From: Symbiodinium kawagutii
Taxonomy: Eukaryota; Sar; Dinophyceae; Suessiales; Symbiodiniaceae
Reading direction: 5' to 3'
Length of the DNA: 64,000 nucleotides
Assembly (NCBI GenBank): GCA_009767595.1
Contig: VSDK01006584.1
Span: 21,495-85,494, forward strand
Both the position numbers and the translations under genes were made by a program. Under the pieces are notes generated by a model that was given only the letters and a program-made list of their open reading frames with translations, had not been told where the DNA came from and made no database searches. Below are positions 1 through 11,572 of the stretch, piece after piece. Position 1 is the stretch's first letter. Every line of letters begins with the position of its first letter.

Positions 1-133
1 TCCTGCTGCTATTGGTAACAGTATTGGATCTAATAGCAGTTTGGTGGCGGTTTTTCAGGGATTACAACAGTTGCACAAATTAAGAATGGCAAATAGTAGG
101 GGATAATAAGCTACAATAATGATTTAACAGCTA

Positions 134-246
134 CTGGTTGGTGGTTTCATTATGTGTGATTGACATTTTTATTTTTTTCCTGGCAATGATTAACAAATGG
201 TTGGTTGACTCATATTTTTCATAGGGGTGGTTCAACCACCAACCAG
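134..246. mobile_element. MITE family B copy
   Basis: Short non-coding element whose ends are inverted repeats: CTGGTTGGTGGTTTCA at the left and TTCAACCACCAACCAG at the right. The interior carries the family signature GGTTGGTTGACT followed by TTTTTCATAGGGGT. Similar copies lie near 3.0, 9.5, 12.0, 24.7 and 35.1 kb. No coding capacity. Confidence 0.6.
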
Positions 247-499
247 AGTTGGATTTCTTGGGGTTAGTTTCCTGGGACATAACCATGGTTCTAAAGCCTA
301 TAAGGTACTGTAGCTGGATGAACCCCTATAACCACGCGGGTTGTACCCAGTCACTGAAGCAGCTGGCCATAGGTGGATGTGGGAAAGTTGTGGCAAAGCT
401 GCAAGGGAGGTGTACCCAACCAGTGACCGATTTTTACACTGCTTGAAGCTAGCAAACTATAAGAGTGATCATTTATAGCTATGAGAATTCTCTAGCAAG

Positions 500-567
500 C
501 TTTCCAGAGTGATATCTGAAACATTTTTACCCAACTAGTGAATTGTTTCAGATATCACTCCGGAAAG
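500..567. repeat. Inverted repeat, strong hairpin
   Basis: Two 23-base arms (500-522 and 545-567) match as an inverted repeat at 22 of 23 positions; the left arm begins CTTTCCAGAGTGATATC and the loop is 22 bases. It lies in a gene-poor stretch and belongs to none of the MITE families recognised here. It could be a small hairpin element or a structured RNA. Confidence 0.6.
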
Positions 568-897
568 ACCACCAAAGTATGAGATCACCTTGTAAGGTTG
601 ATATCACTGGAAAGAATATTTTTTAATATTGATGAATCTTGTAGATTTCAGTCTCACATGGTGGCCATGCCCCAAGAGAGGTCACCACCCCTCACCTCAG
701 CCCTTGTCCAACCAGAGGCCTTTTTGGCTTTTCATTGCATCGTGAAGATCGGTTACTTCGAGCCAAAGCCGCTGCAGAAGTTACTGGAAAAGCAGCTTGG
801 CCAAACACGCACCGCTACACGCCACCCACACAACCACCAACCGACAGCCAACAGCACCACCCAAGGGCAACAGCCACAGCAGCCCCAGCCCCTGCAG

Positions 898-1091
898 GGT
901 GGTGGACCGCATCGAGTGCCAATATTTCAGCGCGCGCTTGGGCTTGGACCTCCACTTTGGTCGTCCCGATCCAAGCCACGACGAAGTCTCGTCGCAGCTG
1001 CGGACCATTTTGAGGCCCAAGCCGGATCCAAGCAGCGAAGTTTCGTCGCCGCTGCTGACCATCCTCAGGCCCAAGACGTTGGTGAACCCCA
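898..1091 (+). CDS. Candidate exon with an internal 17-residue duplication
   Basis: An open frame follows an acceptor (cctgcag) and reaches a possible donor (gtaggt). The reading begins VVDRIECQYFSARLG and then contains two similar blocks, DPSHDEVSSQLRTILRPK and DPSSEVSSPLLTILRPK, which is an internal tandem duplication also visible in the DNA. The stretch is more GC-rich than its surroundings. No family was recognised. It would be an internal exon of an intron-rich gene whose other exons cannot be assigned. The alternative is a non-coding GC-rich repeat. Confidence 0.4.
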
Positions 1092-3003
1092 GTAGGTGGC
1101 ACTGGGAAGCGAGGAGCTCGTGCTATCCCGTCTTTTTTTTAGTGCAAACCACTACTGTTGATCATTGGGAATTGATACTTCACTGTACTGTTGATCACTG
1201 AAAGTTGATGCTTAAGAAGTTGCGATGGTTGTCAAAGATGTGGGTGGCAAGGTCCTGCAATGATGTCTCTAGACAGGTTGCTGCACTGTTTTGTAGTGAA
1301 ATTGTGCGTACATGGATTCATACTAGCACTTTTGACTATACATGTATTACATGTAAAGCACATGCAGCTGTGCAGTATGCATCTTTCTTATGTAGCATTG
1401 CCTACAATGTTCGCAGCTGGACTGCTTCCAGCTTACTGCCAGCCCAAGATACAAAGCGATCCATGCCTTGCTTGAGAGGTACAATGGTTTGGTTGCTTAG
1501 GATATGTGGTGTCATGATGTGCTATGGTTGAAATTATCATCCGCTTTGCTTCGGGAGTTTAGCAATGGTACTTTCAATAGTTTGACTGACAAGCTGCAAT
1601 TCATGAATACAGACTTATTTCTATTGTTTGAGTTGATTTCTGACCTTCGAAGTGCCCGTCACAGAGCCATAGGGCGCAACGCCAGCCGAATCATGAACCA
1701 TCGTCACATAAACCATGAGTTCCAATGCTAAGGCTGGTTTTCAGCATCAGAAAACCATGCTACCAACCATCATTCACCATAGCCGGTCTGATGCTAACCA
1801 TGGTGAAGCCTATGAAGCCTATAAACTGTCACCAGCAACCGGCGCCAGGGCCTTCACCCTGGATGAGAACGAATCCTTTCAGTGCCTGGACCCACCGTTC
1901 CCGTTCTGCGATGTTGCTGGGTGGATTACAAGTACCACGATCAACCCATCTGAACCCATGGTTGGGAACCTCTTTATGAATGATAGAACCCTGTTTAGAG
2001 TAGTTACGAACCATGGTTACTCTTCACTAAGTGGGATCATCCAAGTACAGCTACTACCTTAGTTTCGCTTCCACTTTGTGGGATATCATTGATTTACATG
2101 ATCTGCCATTTTTCGCCACGCCGCTAGACTTTCAACGATCACCAAGTTGGGGAGTCCTGGGAAGATCCTGGGTGAACCAGCCGTGTCGTCGAAAAGGTTG
2201 CGATAGGCCGGTGACAGCATCAGCAAGGAGAACTCACGGCCGACGGGCTGATTGGTTGTTTGATTTGGCATTTTTGACCAGTGTTCAACGGCAAATGATC
2301 TAAGGGATTTTGGTCTTTTGATTTTGCTGGTTGGTTGTTTGATCTTGGTGTAGATCCAGTGTGTAACGACAAATAGTTGTTGGTAGATCTTGTGGAACAA
2401 CTGCATTGGGAAAGCCAACAAACACAGTGTGCTAGGTACAGTATTGAGATTTTCATTTGTTGGTAAAGAATTGTTCTTTAGATCAACTAGGCGACTTGGG
2501 GACATTATTTCTAAAAAACACATGTTTGATCAACAACTATCAAAAATATATTTGAAAATTCTGAAGCTGCCTAGTTACATGGTCAGGACTGTATTGGCCA
2601 CTTTGGATGCTGAACAAAGAGTATAAACCCAGGCTGAGACATACTATCAACTACCAACTATGCTTCGCCCATTTTTGCTAACCATCCCTAACCGACAGTA
2701 ACAATACTCCACCATGAAAGCATCCCTAATCATGAAACAATACTCAACCAACAGCAACCAAACTCCACCATGAAGCATCAAAGATGGCGTTGGGCCCTGG
2801 CCTCCTAAGGTCCCTGGTGAACTGCATGCCCTTGGGCCACAAAGTGCAGTTGATCCTGATCCATTCGGGACGACCTCTCCGAGGTTTTCGAGGCGTCATA
2901 AGCTCGGGAGCGATGAATGATGGTGATGGAGAACTAGTTGGTGGTTTCAAACCATTGGTGAACAATAGGGGAATGCTAACCAACAACAATGGGTAAACAA
3001 CTA
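1092..3003. other. Gene-poor region
   Basis: No exon could be supported. The stretch is low-complexity, with many CCAACC/GGTTGG-type words, and contains a solo CTAGTTGGTGGTTTCAAACC end of MITE family B at 2934. The short open frames on both strands show no conserved motifs. Confidence 0.5.
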
Positions 3004-3109
3004 CTAGTTGGTCATTTCAAACATTTAGTTTATTTTCAATGATGAATGATTATTAACAATTGGTTGGTTGACTAATGTTTTTCATAGGGGTGGTTCAACC
3101 ACCAACTAG
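3004..3109. mobile_element. MITE family B copy
   Basis: Ends are CTAGTTGGTCATTTCAAA and GGTTCAACCACCAACTAG. The inner signature GGTTGGTTGACTAATG and TTTTTCATAGGGGTGG is shared with the copy at 134-246. Confidence 0.6.
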
Positions 3110-3143
3110 ATAATGATGCTTCGCAGTTCTTGTCACATGGCTA

Positions 3144-3246
3144 GGTGCCAAAATCGGGGAACCAATAACCCACCACAAAACATAATTTATTAGGAAAACA
3201 ATGGATTTTAATTGTTTTCGGGTACCACTATTTTGGCACATGCCTA
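3144..3246. mobile_element. MITE family C copy
   Basis: Left end GGTGCCAAAATCGGGGAACC pairs with right end GGTACCACTATTTTGGCACA. The same TIR core occurs at 22577-22679. No clear target-site duplication was found for this copy. Confidence 0.5.
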
Positions 3247-3398
3247 AAAAAAATGTTTAGTTGAAGTGATGGTTCATTGATTCTTATTGTTGGCCAACAA
3301 CCGCTAAAATTGTGGTTATATGACTTCTACATCAATAGGGAGTAGGTAATAAAGATGACGAATGATTTCCTAATGATGCATGTATCTCTCACCTTCAG

Positions 3399-3606
3399 CC
3401 ACCTAGTGGCCAACTGTTTTCCGAAGTGCAGCGAATCGTTTCTCCGTAAGATCTCTACGCCGAGTCGAACTGCTGAGCCGGGCCGTGCCTAGGAGAGAAG
3501 AGGGCGCCCGCTACACCTGAAGACATCGGGAAACAAGCCACGTTGGCGAAGCGGCAATGGAAGACTGTGGACCCCGTGGAGATGGAGGACAGCGCCTCAA
3601 GCGATG
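3399..3606 (+). CDS. Two candidate exons split by a 47-bp intron
   Basis: Exon 3399-3445 follows accttcag and ends at gtaaga. Exon 3493-3606 follows gtgcctag and ends at gtcagc. Joining them gives a continuous frame: HLVANCFPKCSESFLR runs into EKRAPATPEDIGKQATLAKR and then a segment ending MEDSASSDG. The phase match across a canonical GT-AG intron supports real coding sequence, although the intron would be unusually short. The product was not recognised. It is an internal fragment with no start or stop assigned. Confidence 0.45.
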
Positions 3607-4763
3607 GTCAGCTGATGAGTATACCGTAAACAGTACCGCTTGTCATAAGAACATTAATTAGCCAACAAATGCCATCCAATTCTGTACTCGTTCGGCATTT
3701 TGTTGGATAAGCTGCTGGTCGATACGCAACCACATGAGCCAGTTGATAACGTTTTGAAGGGGAATGAATGAATGTAATCGACTGCCGCTTTGCTTTTCGT
3801 GATCATGGTTGAATGCAATCACCAAATTTATGACCCACAAGGATTTTTTGCCAATTTTGAATTATGAAGATTCTCAACCATCATTGATTAAGCAGTATTC
3901 ATTCACCCTTACTAGTTGAGGGCCACTGATATCTACCAAAAAGTATCAACCAGGTGTTATGAGTTATGACCATTACATTTCACCACTCACCGCCAACTTT
4001 GCAGGGGTCCAACAGCCTTGGGCGACTGAGCTCAGTCGTAGGGTGCCCCTTATTCGTGAACTTTTCTTTTCGTCTATGAGTCTTTGCTCATCTTTGGGAG
4101 GTGAGCGGTTGACCCATGAAATTTGTGGTTGATCGTGTTGTTGCAACATGGGCAATGTTGGTGGATCATGGTGGATCATGGTGGATCATGGCGGATCGCG
4201 GTCATCATGGCTACTTTGCTTAAGCTTTTCGAATGACCAACCATGGTTGACAGTTCACTTCTTTGGCGCTTCCAGGAGTGGGAGCGTGAACGCTATTTCA
4301 AGGGCAGGTTCAAGGCTGGGGGGCTGCAGCCACACGGGGGACCATTGGTGAAGCAGAACTGGGGATGGCACCAGGAGTCATGGGTGAAGCAGGGGGAGCG
4401 GTGGGATGATCATCCAAGGACTCAGTGGAAAAGCTCACAACTCAGTGGGATCACCACCAAACCCAAGATTCATTGGAGCTTTATTCGCATATCACCCCCC
4501 AACAAATTCGGTGCAATCACAAGCATCACGACCTCCTTATCTCACCATCAACCCGTTATTGGCCCACTCATCCAGGATAAAACTCCGTCCTTAGCCATTA
4601 AAATCACCGATATCAACCTCAATATAACCATAATTGTCCCAAATCCTCATCACAAATCATCCATTGACCCACCAGTCACATCACAAATCATCTATTGACC
4701 CACCAGTAACCATAGATTTGCCCATATCAACCCTACGAAAACCCCACAGATCCACCCTCCCAG

Positions 4764-4915
4764 GCCTTCCCCGAGCGGCTCCGCCGCAGGTGCTGCGCAT
4801 GCCCCACGTCGAGGCCAAGGTGCGCCGCACGGCGCCGGGCAAACGACTGAGGGCCACCCTGGCGTCGCAGCTCTTTGAGGCACAGCTTGCGGCCGGGCAG
4901 CTCCCCCAGGGGTAG
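4764..4915 (+). CDS. Candidate terminal exon, unknown product
   Basis: A GC-rich open segment follows the acceptor tcccag and ends at a TAG stop. The protein end is strongly biased (VLRMPHVEAKVRRTAPGKR, then LASQLFEAQLAAGQL). GC content and codon use differ sharply from the AT-rich flanks, as for other candidate exons here. An alternative acceptor (cgccgcag) lies at 4787-4789. No family recognised. Confidence 0.4.
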
Positions 4916-6180
4916 CCTTCCACCGGCCATCCGGAAGGGCCGTTGAGTTGGGGGGGGTTAGGCGTTATAGGGAAAGGTCAAGGTGTGGTTGGATGTGTTT
5001 TTTTTCTTGTTTTTTTTCGTTTTTTTATGGTTGGAAATGATTTCGGATGTGTTTTGCTGTTGGAATTTTTGATGACATGTTTTTTTTACATGCTTTTGCT
5101 ATGGTTGATCACTTGGATGATAGCTAGGGGTCCACGATGAGTTGAGAAACGCCCGGTCGGAGCTATGACTTTACCCAATGGTCGATGGTCAATTGATGAA
5201 GAATTGATGGTTGAGCGCTGTGGCTGATGATGGTTGATGGTTCATTGATGGTGAAGGTTCTGATTTGATGTGTGATGATATGACGGCTATAGTGATGGCC
5301 ATGGACGGTTGGTTAATCAACGGTTAGCCAATGGCCAATGGACAGTCTACTAGTGCTTGTTATTGTGACAGTTTAGGCTTTAATCAATCCTTAAGTAATG
5401 ATTCATAAACGGTGAATCATAGTTAATTCAGAATGGTTGATACACTTTGACCGGCTGCAATTTCCCACAGAACCGGCTGACCAGAGAGCAATGCTGGCGA
5501 TGTTTGTCTATTTTTTTGCTTAGCAACAATGAACTTAGATGCAGTCCAATCAATTGGATGAAACAAGATTCAGCTGGTAGTTACCCTAGTTGGGGCCCAC
5601 CTTGTGGAACCCACTGGACTCTGACTGGTCAACGGTTTCGGTCGACACATGCTTTCACCACGGCTTCGTTGGGAATCGTCTGGACTTCCGACCCCCGGAT
5701 TATGCTGGTGGTGGCATTCTACCTGGAGATGCCACTTCGGCAACCGCTGAGTTGCTGTATTCACGCACTCTACACATATTTGAACGACCACCAGAGGTGT
5801 TGGCAATAGCCATGTGGTTTACTCTCCTTGGTGCCAGGTGGTTTCACTTAGAACATCAGAGTAAGTGATATTTCTGCGCAGATTGCTTAAGGTTCACCAC
5901 CTTTTGGAACATCACACCTTTTTTGGTCATCCACGTTTCAGCGTCGTTTGGGTCATTCAGGTCCACAGTGAAACATGGTCATCCAAGTTATGCAAGTTCC
6001 AGCTGTAGTTAGGCACAAATGGTGGAGGAGTGTTGTGACGTTTTCAGGGTTATGGAGTCTTGGGTGGGTCCACAGGGGCGACAGGGATCGATGAGTGAAT
6101 GGTCCTGGCAAGTGGACAGGCTGGTTAATGATCAAGAATGATTTGCCATTTTAAAAATATATATTATATATAATCAAATG

Positions 6181-6256
6181 GTAGTTTCTTAAAATGGGGG
6201 ACCCCAAAACGACTAATAGTGGATGATTTGGGGGGTTCCCTATTTTGAGAAACATT
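6181..6256. mobile_element. MITE family A copy 1
   Basis: TIRs GTAGTTTCTTAAAATGGGGG and CCCTATTTTGAGAAAC flank a short core. It is bounded by the direct repeat CAAATG (6175-6180 and 6257-6262), a likely target-site duplication. Confidence 0.7.
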
Positions 6257-6445
6257 CAAATGGTGAGTGAGAATTGACACCAACGAGGTTGCTGTTCATC
6301 AATAATGCTGGCGACATATTTCCGATCAGGTTTGCATCTGTGAAGCCGCCGGAGAAAACCATGACTCTCCGGTCAGGTTCTACCAACCGCAGATGCTGCA
6401 ACCTTAGCTGAGATGCTTGGTGACCCGACCCGCCGTTTTGTGCCC

Positions 6446-6448
6446 TCA

Positions 6449-6493
<45 letters not shown>
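6446..6493. repeat. (CAT)n microsatellite
   Basis: About 15 uninterrupted CAT units in a non-coding context. Confidence 0.85.
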
Positions 6494-6496
<3 letters not shown>

Positions 6497-6936
6497 CTAA
6501 ATCAAGGAATTCACTAGTCCGATCCTGCTGGTGGTTGCTATCCTTGATGATCAACCATCATCCGCTAGGCCAAAAAGAAGGGAACTCTCCCCAGTATCCA
6601 AAAAACTCCTGCTTGCTTAAGCAGGTTCTTGGGGCTGTTAAACTGTGGTTGCTGAGTTCGTGATGGTAAAATTAGGAACCCTGCATCATAGTAAAAAGGG
6701 ACTACAATTAATGATGTAGCTATTGGCTGGTAAATTATGATGCATTGCTATGTACCATGATATTCTATATCCAATAAGAATTATTTACCATAATAGTAAA
6801 TAACATTCTAATAATCATATTCCTGGAATATGTGGTATTGACCACTAGGAGAAACAGCCGCTATTGGTTGGTTGATTATTTGGCTACAGATCTATATAAT
6901 TATCTATGAGCTGCCAAAAGCCGAACCTGTAGATAG

Positions 6937-7032
6937 GTTTTTCTCAAAATAGGGGTCCCAAACAATTATCCACGAACCATTCATAGTAATAAACCAACTA
7001 TTTTTGTTGGATGTCTATTTTGAGAAACACTC
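6937..7032. mobile_element. MITE family A copy 2
   Basis: Left end GTTTTTCTCAAAATAGGGG, right end CTATTTTGAGAAACACTC, flanked by AGATAG on both sides (6931-6936 and 7033-7038). Confidence 0.7.
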
Positions 7033-7273
7033 AGATAGTGATCTTAAATTAGTTATACAAATTGATTTGGCAGTGGGTCAAAACCCTGTACCCCTGGTTA
7101 CCCCATCATTAACCATTGTTTTCCCTATTATTGTTGGTGATTATCCTCCACTAGTTGGTTGATTAATATTGACCCATAGCCATTTACCTAAGATGTGCCC
7201 GGAAATCTATGGACATCGCTCAGCTGCACCCGTTTCAACGCTTAGGATCTCACAGGTCTGTTTCTTCCCACAG

Positions 7274-7378
7274 CGTTTGCTGACGGGCGATCTGCAACTG
7301 GACTTCCAAGAAGCCTTGGCCAAGCGTAACTCTGTGGCAAGGCTGCCCTGTTTGGCGCCGGGAGAGATCCAGCTGTGA
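7274..7378 (+). CDS. Candidate terminal exon, unknown product
   Basis: A polypyrimidine tract and acceptor (ctgtttcttcccacag) precede an open segment that ends in TGA. It reads RLLTGDLQLDFQEALAKRN and ends LAPGEIQL. It has good coding composition and no frame alternative. No domain recognised. The start and upstream exons are not identifiable. Confidence 0.45.
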   Translation, partial: RLLTGDLQLDFQEALAKRNSVARLPCLAPGEIQL

Positions 7379-7483
7379 AGCGGTAACCTCCCATGACTTT
7401 GATGGTAAATATGCAGCTATATACGATTAAGCTGAAACTGATGTTTTTTTTGATGCGGAGTTTCCATTATATTCATTTATTTT

Positions 7484-7507
7484 GATATATATATATATAT
7501 ATATATT
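7484..7507. repeat. (TA)n microsatellite
   Basis: Pure TA dinucleotide run. Similar runs occur near 10.22, 12.91, 13.35, 32.88, 44.22 and 52.2 kb. Confidence 0.8.
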
Positions 7508-8316
7508 TATGTATATATTCATGTATATACATAGATGTATATACATATAAAGATATTAAACTGATTTTTGTTGATGCAGATTTTCCATTGATAGCTGCTA
7601 CTAAGTGGTGGTGGTTGCTGATCCTTGTCATGGAAACCGATTCGAAGCTTCATGACCAACTGGGAATGAAAACCCGATGTTTAGGAGACTGTTAAGATGG
7701 AAGCTATTGGCATGGATCACGCGCATTGATGTACAAATTCATTATTGAATATTCGTATGTACACGACAAATCGGAATAGAGATACACATGTGATCACATG
7801 TGCATATATAATTAGTCACGTATATTACACATGTTTGCTATTGTATGTTTATACAAATTGCGTGTAAATATCAAAGCAACGTGTGGATTATTGGGTAGCT
7901 AGTAACAAGAGACAACCGCTTTTTTGGTAAGCATCCCCTGTGGATTATTTGGTGCTTGCCGTTGAGATTTGCATCAGCATTCTCCGGGAACTGGTAACTG
8001 TTTGGTTAATCATGTGCTGGTGAGGGAGAGCTCAGAAGGCAGTCAATGAGCCGGATCGCGGTTTTGATGGGAATTTTGTCGAGGAGCAAACTTTGCTGGT
8101 TGCTCTTGCAACATCCATGTATTTGCCATCGTTTTCTACAGTACTGTTGACGCCCCTATTGTGATTGATAGTGCTTGTCTCAACCACAAGCCAATCCATC
8201 AACCGACCAGCTGCAACAAATCTTTATTCCAAGTGTAGCTTGCTATATCCAAGTAATTTCCTGGTGTGTCCATGGTCATCAACCAAGAATTCACCACCAA
8301 AGAACCAACCCATCGG

Positions 8317-8370
8317 CCAACCAACCAACTAACCAACTAACCAACTAACCAACCAGCCAACCAACCAACA
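8317..8370. repeat. (CCAACTAA)-type simple repeat, left copy
   Basis: Degenerate CCAACTAA/CCAACCAA units. A matching tract lies at about 8550-8600, so the two flank the minus-strand candidate exon between them. Confidence 0.7.
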
Positions 8371-8371
8371 C

Positions 8372-8532
8372 ATGTTCCCAGACTTGGCCATTGGCCATGA
8401 CAAAGAAGACGTCATCATAACCGCGGCGCCTGATGTCGGTCAGCTGCAGTCTGATCACTTCGATTTCACCGCCATTATTGCGCTCCAAAACCTCGGAGAC
8501 GCGCGGTTCTGATGCAGCGGCGTTGCGAGTCG
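8372..8532 (-). CDS. Candidate minus-strand exon with GQVWEH-type motif
   Basis: On the minus strand an acceptor (cccctcaag) opens a frame that ends before a possible GT donor. It contains EVLERNNGGEIEVIRLQL, TDIRRRGYDD and VFFVMANGQVWEHV. The last motif resembles the NGQVW phrase of small bacterial-type beta-rich domains; that is only a resemblance. It is the only minus-strand exon proposed in the first 35 kb, so it should belong to a separate gene. It is bracketed by CCAACTAA repeats. Confidence 0.45.
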
Positions 8533-8549
8533 CTTGAGGGGTGGAACCA

Positions 8550-8600
8550 CCCAACCAACCAACTAACCAACTAACCAACTACCCAACCAGCCAACCAACC
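8550..8600. repeat. (CCAACTAA)-type simple repeat, right copy
   Basis: Same unit as the tract at 8317-8370, on the other side of the minus-strand exon. Confidence 0.7.
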
Positions 8601-9144
8601 CTTGTCACAAACCAACCAACCCTTGTCACACAGTATATGCCTGTCATGGTCGTCGGTTACACAGCCGCTGCTGGTCACCAGCCCAGGCATCGCCTCCCTG
8701 GATCGGCACCATACGTTGCCCTACCTGCTTTGCTTCTTCGCTGCCCTGCGGTCCTGTGACCGGTCGAAACGAGCCGACGAAGCGACTGTCGCCATGATTG
8801 ATGTCATCACCACGGCCATGATGATACGGTCAAATACATGTTCGCGTACATGTTGATACTGAATGATGGCCACTATGATGGAATGGTCAATAGTGAATAA
8901 TTGCCATACAGTCCATACAGCAGTCATATACTGGGGTATTCTATTATTTGATACTGAACAATGGTCAATAGTGAATACTGCTTCTACGCAAAGCCAAGTA
9001 TTCTTGAACCATCAATTCTTATCCATTCTTCCACTCATCAAACTTCATAAATCACCAGCCATTGAAACAACTGAGATACCTCAGATCAGCAGCCATCATC
9101 ACCTTAAAGGGTTGCCAACTGGTGCCCCTCCCCACTCGGTCCAG

Positions 9145-9267
9145 GCGAAGGCGCGGAAGCCTATCGCACGCTGCGAAAGCGCCTGCTACCAGACCTGCGA
9201 TGGCTCATGCGCGCCAATAAGCGCCAGGGGATCCTGCAGAACCAACGGTCCCTGCGGGCCGGAAATG
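9145..9267 (+). CDS. Candidate exon, basic helical segment
   Basis: After the acceptor cggtccag, an open GC-rich segment reads EGAEAYRTLRKRLLPDLR and then WLMRANKRQGILQNQRS, followed by a possible donor (gtgggt). The composition is that of an arginine-rich helix. Unknown protein. A longer frame on the same strand crosses this segment but has repetitive composition and is less likely. Confidence 0.4.
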
Positions 9268-9530
9268 GTGGGTGGATGGGGAAAGTGCCCCGTGGGTATC
9301 TGTGGGTTTTGTGGGGGTTGGGTGATGTTTCTGGTTGGTTCCTGCTGGTTGAGGGTTGTTTCAGGTGGTTTGGTTGATAGTTGGTTGATGGTTGTTTCAT
9401 CCGGCCTTCCGCTTTCAAGAATTGCTTCTGAACCTTCGCTGCTTGATGCTTGGTCCAAAGATCAAAGCTGGTAGATTTGGTGAATCATTTGATCGGTCCC
9501 ATGGTTCTAGCTGGTTTCATGGTTTCTAAA

Positions 9531-9635
9531 CTAGTTGGTGGTTCCAAACATTCTTTATTTTCACCAATAATCATTAACAATTGGTGGGTTGACGAGCATA
9601 TTTTTCATGACGGGTCTGGTTCAACCACCAGCCAG
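9531..9635. mobile_element. MITE family B copy
   Basis: Ends CTAGTTGGTGGTTCCAAACA and TGGTTCAACCACCAGCCAG. An isolated right-end fragment of the same family lies at about 9703-9730. Confidence 0.6.
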
Positions 9636-9978
9636 TTAATGATCATCATTGGCCATTATAGTCACTATAGATTAACCATTAGTAACTACTATAAACTACC
9701 AATTATAGGGGTGGTTCAACCACCAACCAGCTACTGGCCACGCGAATCTACTTGAAACTCGATGGCTGCAACACCACGCGAATCTACTTGAAACTCGATG
9801 GCTGCAACACTTGCACAGGCCGCAGTACACATTATGGATGCCATTTGATCACTGCAAGAATCCATCACTACGGTTGTTTTGTGCACATGGTCCTGTCAAT
9901 GATGTTGTTTATGACAGACACAGGCCAATAGACCTTGACTCCATTGCTCTCCTTCTAGTTGAGTGTGTGGGTTTTCAG

Positions 9979-10165
9979 GGGCCTACTGGTGAACAGCAAG
10001 AAGCGCCTCAGGTTTGTGAGACCATTGCTGCAATTCAAGGACACAGAGGGAGTGCAGGACAGGTTAGACGAGTTAGCAGAGTATCTTGGTGGCATGCTGT
10101 TTGCACAGAATGGATGCCCCCTTCTTTGGGGATTCCTCAGATTCAATTTCGATTCTTCTCAAATC
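9979..10165 (+). CDS. Candidate exon, unknown product
   Basis: After a gttttcag acceptor, the frame reads LLVNSKKRLRFVRPLLQF, then DTEGVQDRLDELAEYLGG and NGCPLLWGFLRFNFDSS, to a possible GT donor. The amphipathic composition supports coding. No family recognised; a decayed retroelement segment is possible. Confidence 0.35.
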
Positions 10166-10779
10166 GTTAGCTCCTTATGTTTATTGCATTTTTGGATCTT
10201 GTTGGTGGGTAGTGTTATTTATACACATATATATATATATATTTACTTATTCATTTATATTTATACATATGAAACTATAGATTGCCTTGCTTGGCCCGCA
10301 ATAGTGATTGTACCAAATTATTGGTGTCTTATTCCTTAGATTTTTGCGGGTAAAGTTTCCAATCATGGTTCCCTTGCAGGGGAACGTTTGGCTACCGTTC
10401 ATCGCTCCAGAATGGCACCTCTGTGCCATTAGCCCTGAGTAAAAACATGTTTTGCTGTTGTGTTTTGTGTGTGTACTTATGCGCTACGTTTACATGAATA
10501 TTATATATACCATGTGCATTGAATGTGTACCAACATGATATCCATATTGCTTAATTAATTGTGCATACATCTTACATTTTGGAGAGGCGCCGCTGGCGGC
10601 TAGCGTTTGCTCGAGCAGGTCATATCTAGGTGATACGGGTTGTACTAAATAGTTCCTAATGGGACGTACGACTATAAGATACAATAAGACTAATGGGTTA
10701 TTTGAAACTATGATTCTATCAAAACTGTTGACATCCTGTTAGATTGTTCTTTCAAACAAAATGGGTTCCTGCCTCGCAG

Positions 10780-10898
10780 TTTTACCACCGGCCCAGGCTT
10801 TGTGCTCGGCTGGTGATCTCGGTGTGCGGCGCCCGACAGATCCAAATGGACGCGGAGATGCTCGACGCTCTCAGCGCGCCTTTGGAGGTGGCGGTCCG
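10780..10898 (+). CDS. Well-defined internal exon, unknown product
   Basis: One of the clearest small exons here. It has acceptor gcctcgcag, an in-phase open frame and the consensus donor gtaagc. The reading FYHRPRLCARLVISVCGARQ continues into IQMDAEMLDALSAPLEVAVR with no stop, and the GC-rich exon contrasts with AT-rich flanks. The protein family was not recognised. Confidence 0.55.
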
Positions 10899-10963
10899 GT
10901 AAGCTGAGGGCGATCGGAGCTGATGATGTTGGTGCCGTTGTTGATGTCCAGTTGTTCATCTTG

Positions 10964-11059
10964 ATGTTCCTGTTCCTGTTCCTGTTGCTCCTGTTCCTCT
11001 TCCTGTTCCTGTTCCGTTGTTCCTGTTCCTGTTCCTGTTCCTGTTGTTCCTGTTGTTCC

Positions 11060-11104
<45 letters not shown>

Positions 11105-11150
11105 CGTTCTTATTGATCCCGTTTTTGTTCTTGTTCTTGTTCTTGTTGGT
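10964..11150. repeat. Compound (TGTTCC)n/(GTT)n simple repeat
   Basis: Starts as CTGTTCCTGTT repeats and ends as a run of GTT. Long open frames on both strands here are by-products of the repeat (poly-Thr or poly-Leu) and are not genes. Confidence 0.85.
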
Positions 11151-11321
11151 GGTGGTTGTGGTGTTGGTGGTCGCTGTTGCTTTTGTTTCTTTGCTCTGTT
11201 TGTGGCCATTTTTTCGTGTGTTTTTTTTGAAAGGGAACTATATCATATGATAAAGTATTTAGTGATGGCTTGCCAGTGAAAGTCTGTTTTGTAACAGTTA
11301 GAAGTTCTCATCATTGATTTG

Positions 11322-11418
11322 GTGGTTTCTCAAAATAGGGTACCCCAAATCATCCACTATTAGCCATTTATAGTTATAAACCAACCATTTTGGGGGCTCC
11401 TTATTTTGAGAAACAACC
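11322..11418. mobile_element. MITE family A copy 3
   Basis: GTGGTTTCTCAAAATAGGG and TTATTTTGAGAAACAACC ends, flanked by ATTTG on each side (11317-11321 and 11419-11423). Confidence 0.75.
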
Positions 11419-11572
11419 ATTTGATAATCCCAACATTCAAAAAGCAGCTTTGTTTATTGTGATTCGTTTTCTGGGTGGGCCCCCGACCTGAGTGTTGCTG
11501 CAGCCCAAAAAGAATGCATGGACTGTTGGCCTGTATGACAAGCAAAAAGGGAATCAACTCAGAATTGAAATG

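Larger units (their letters stand above)
4916..7273. other. Gene-poor region with simple repeats and two MITEs
   Basis: Holds two family A MITEs (6181-6256 and 6937-7032), a (CAT)n tract at about 6446-6493, T-rich runs near 5000, and degenerate TGATGGTTGA words. No exon with credible splice sites was found. Confidence 0.45.

Noticed and set aside
10871-11250. Poly-Thr and poly-Leu ORFs
   Set aside because: Produced by the GTT/TGTTCC simple repeat.
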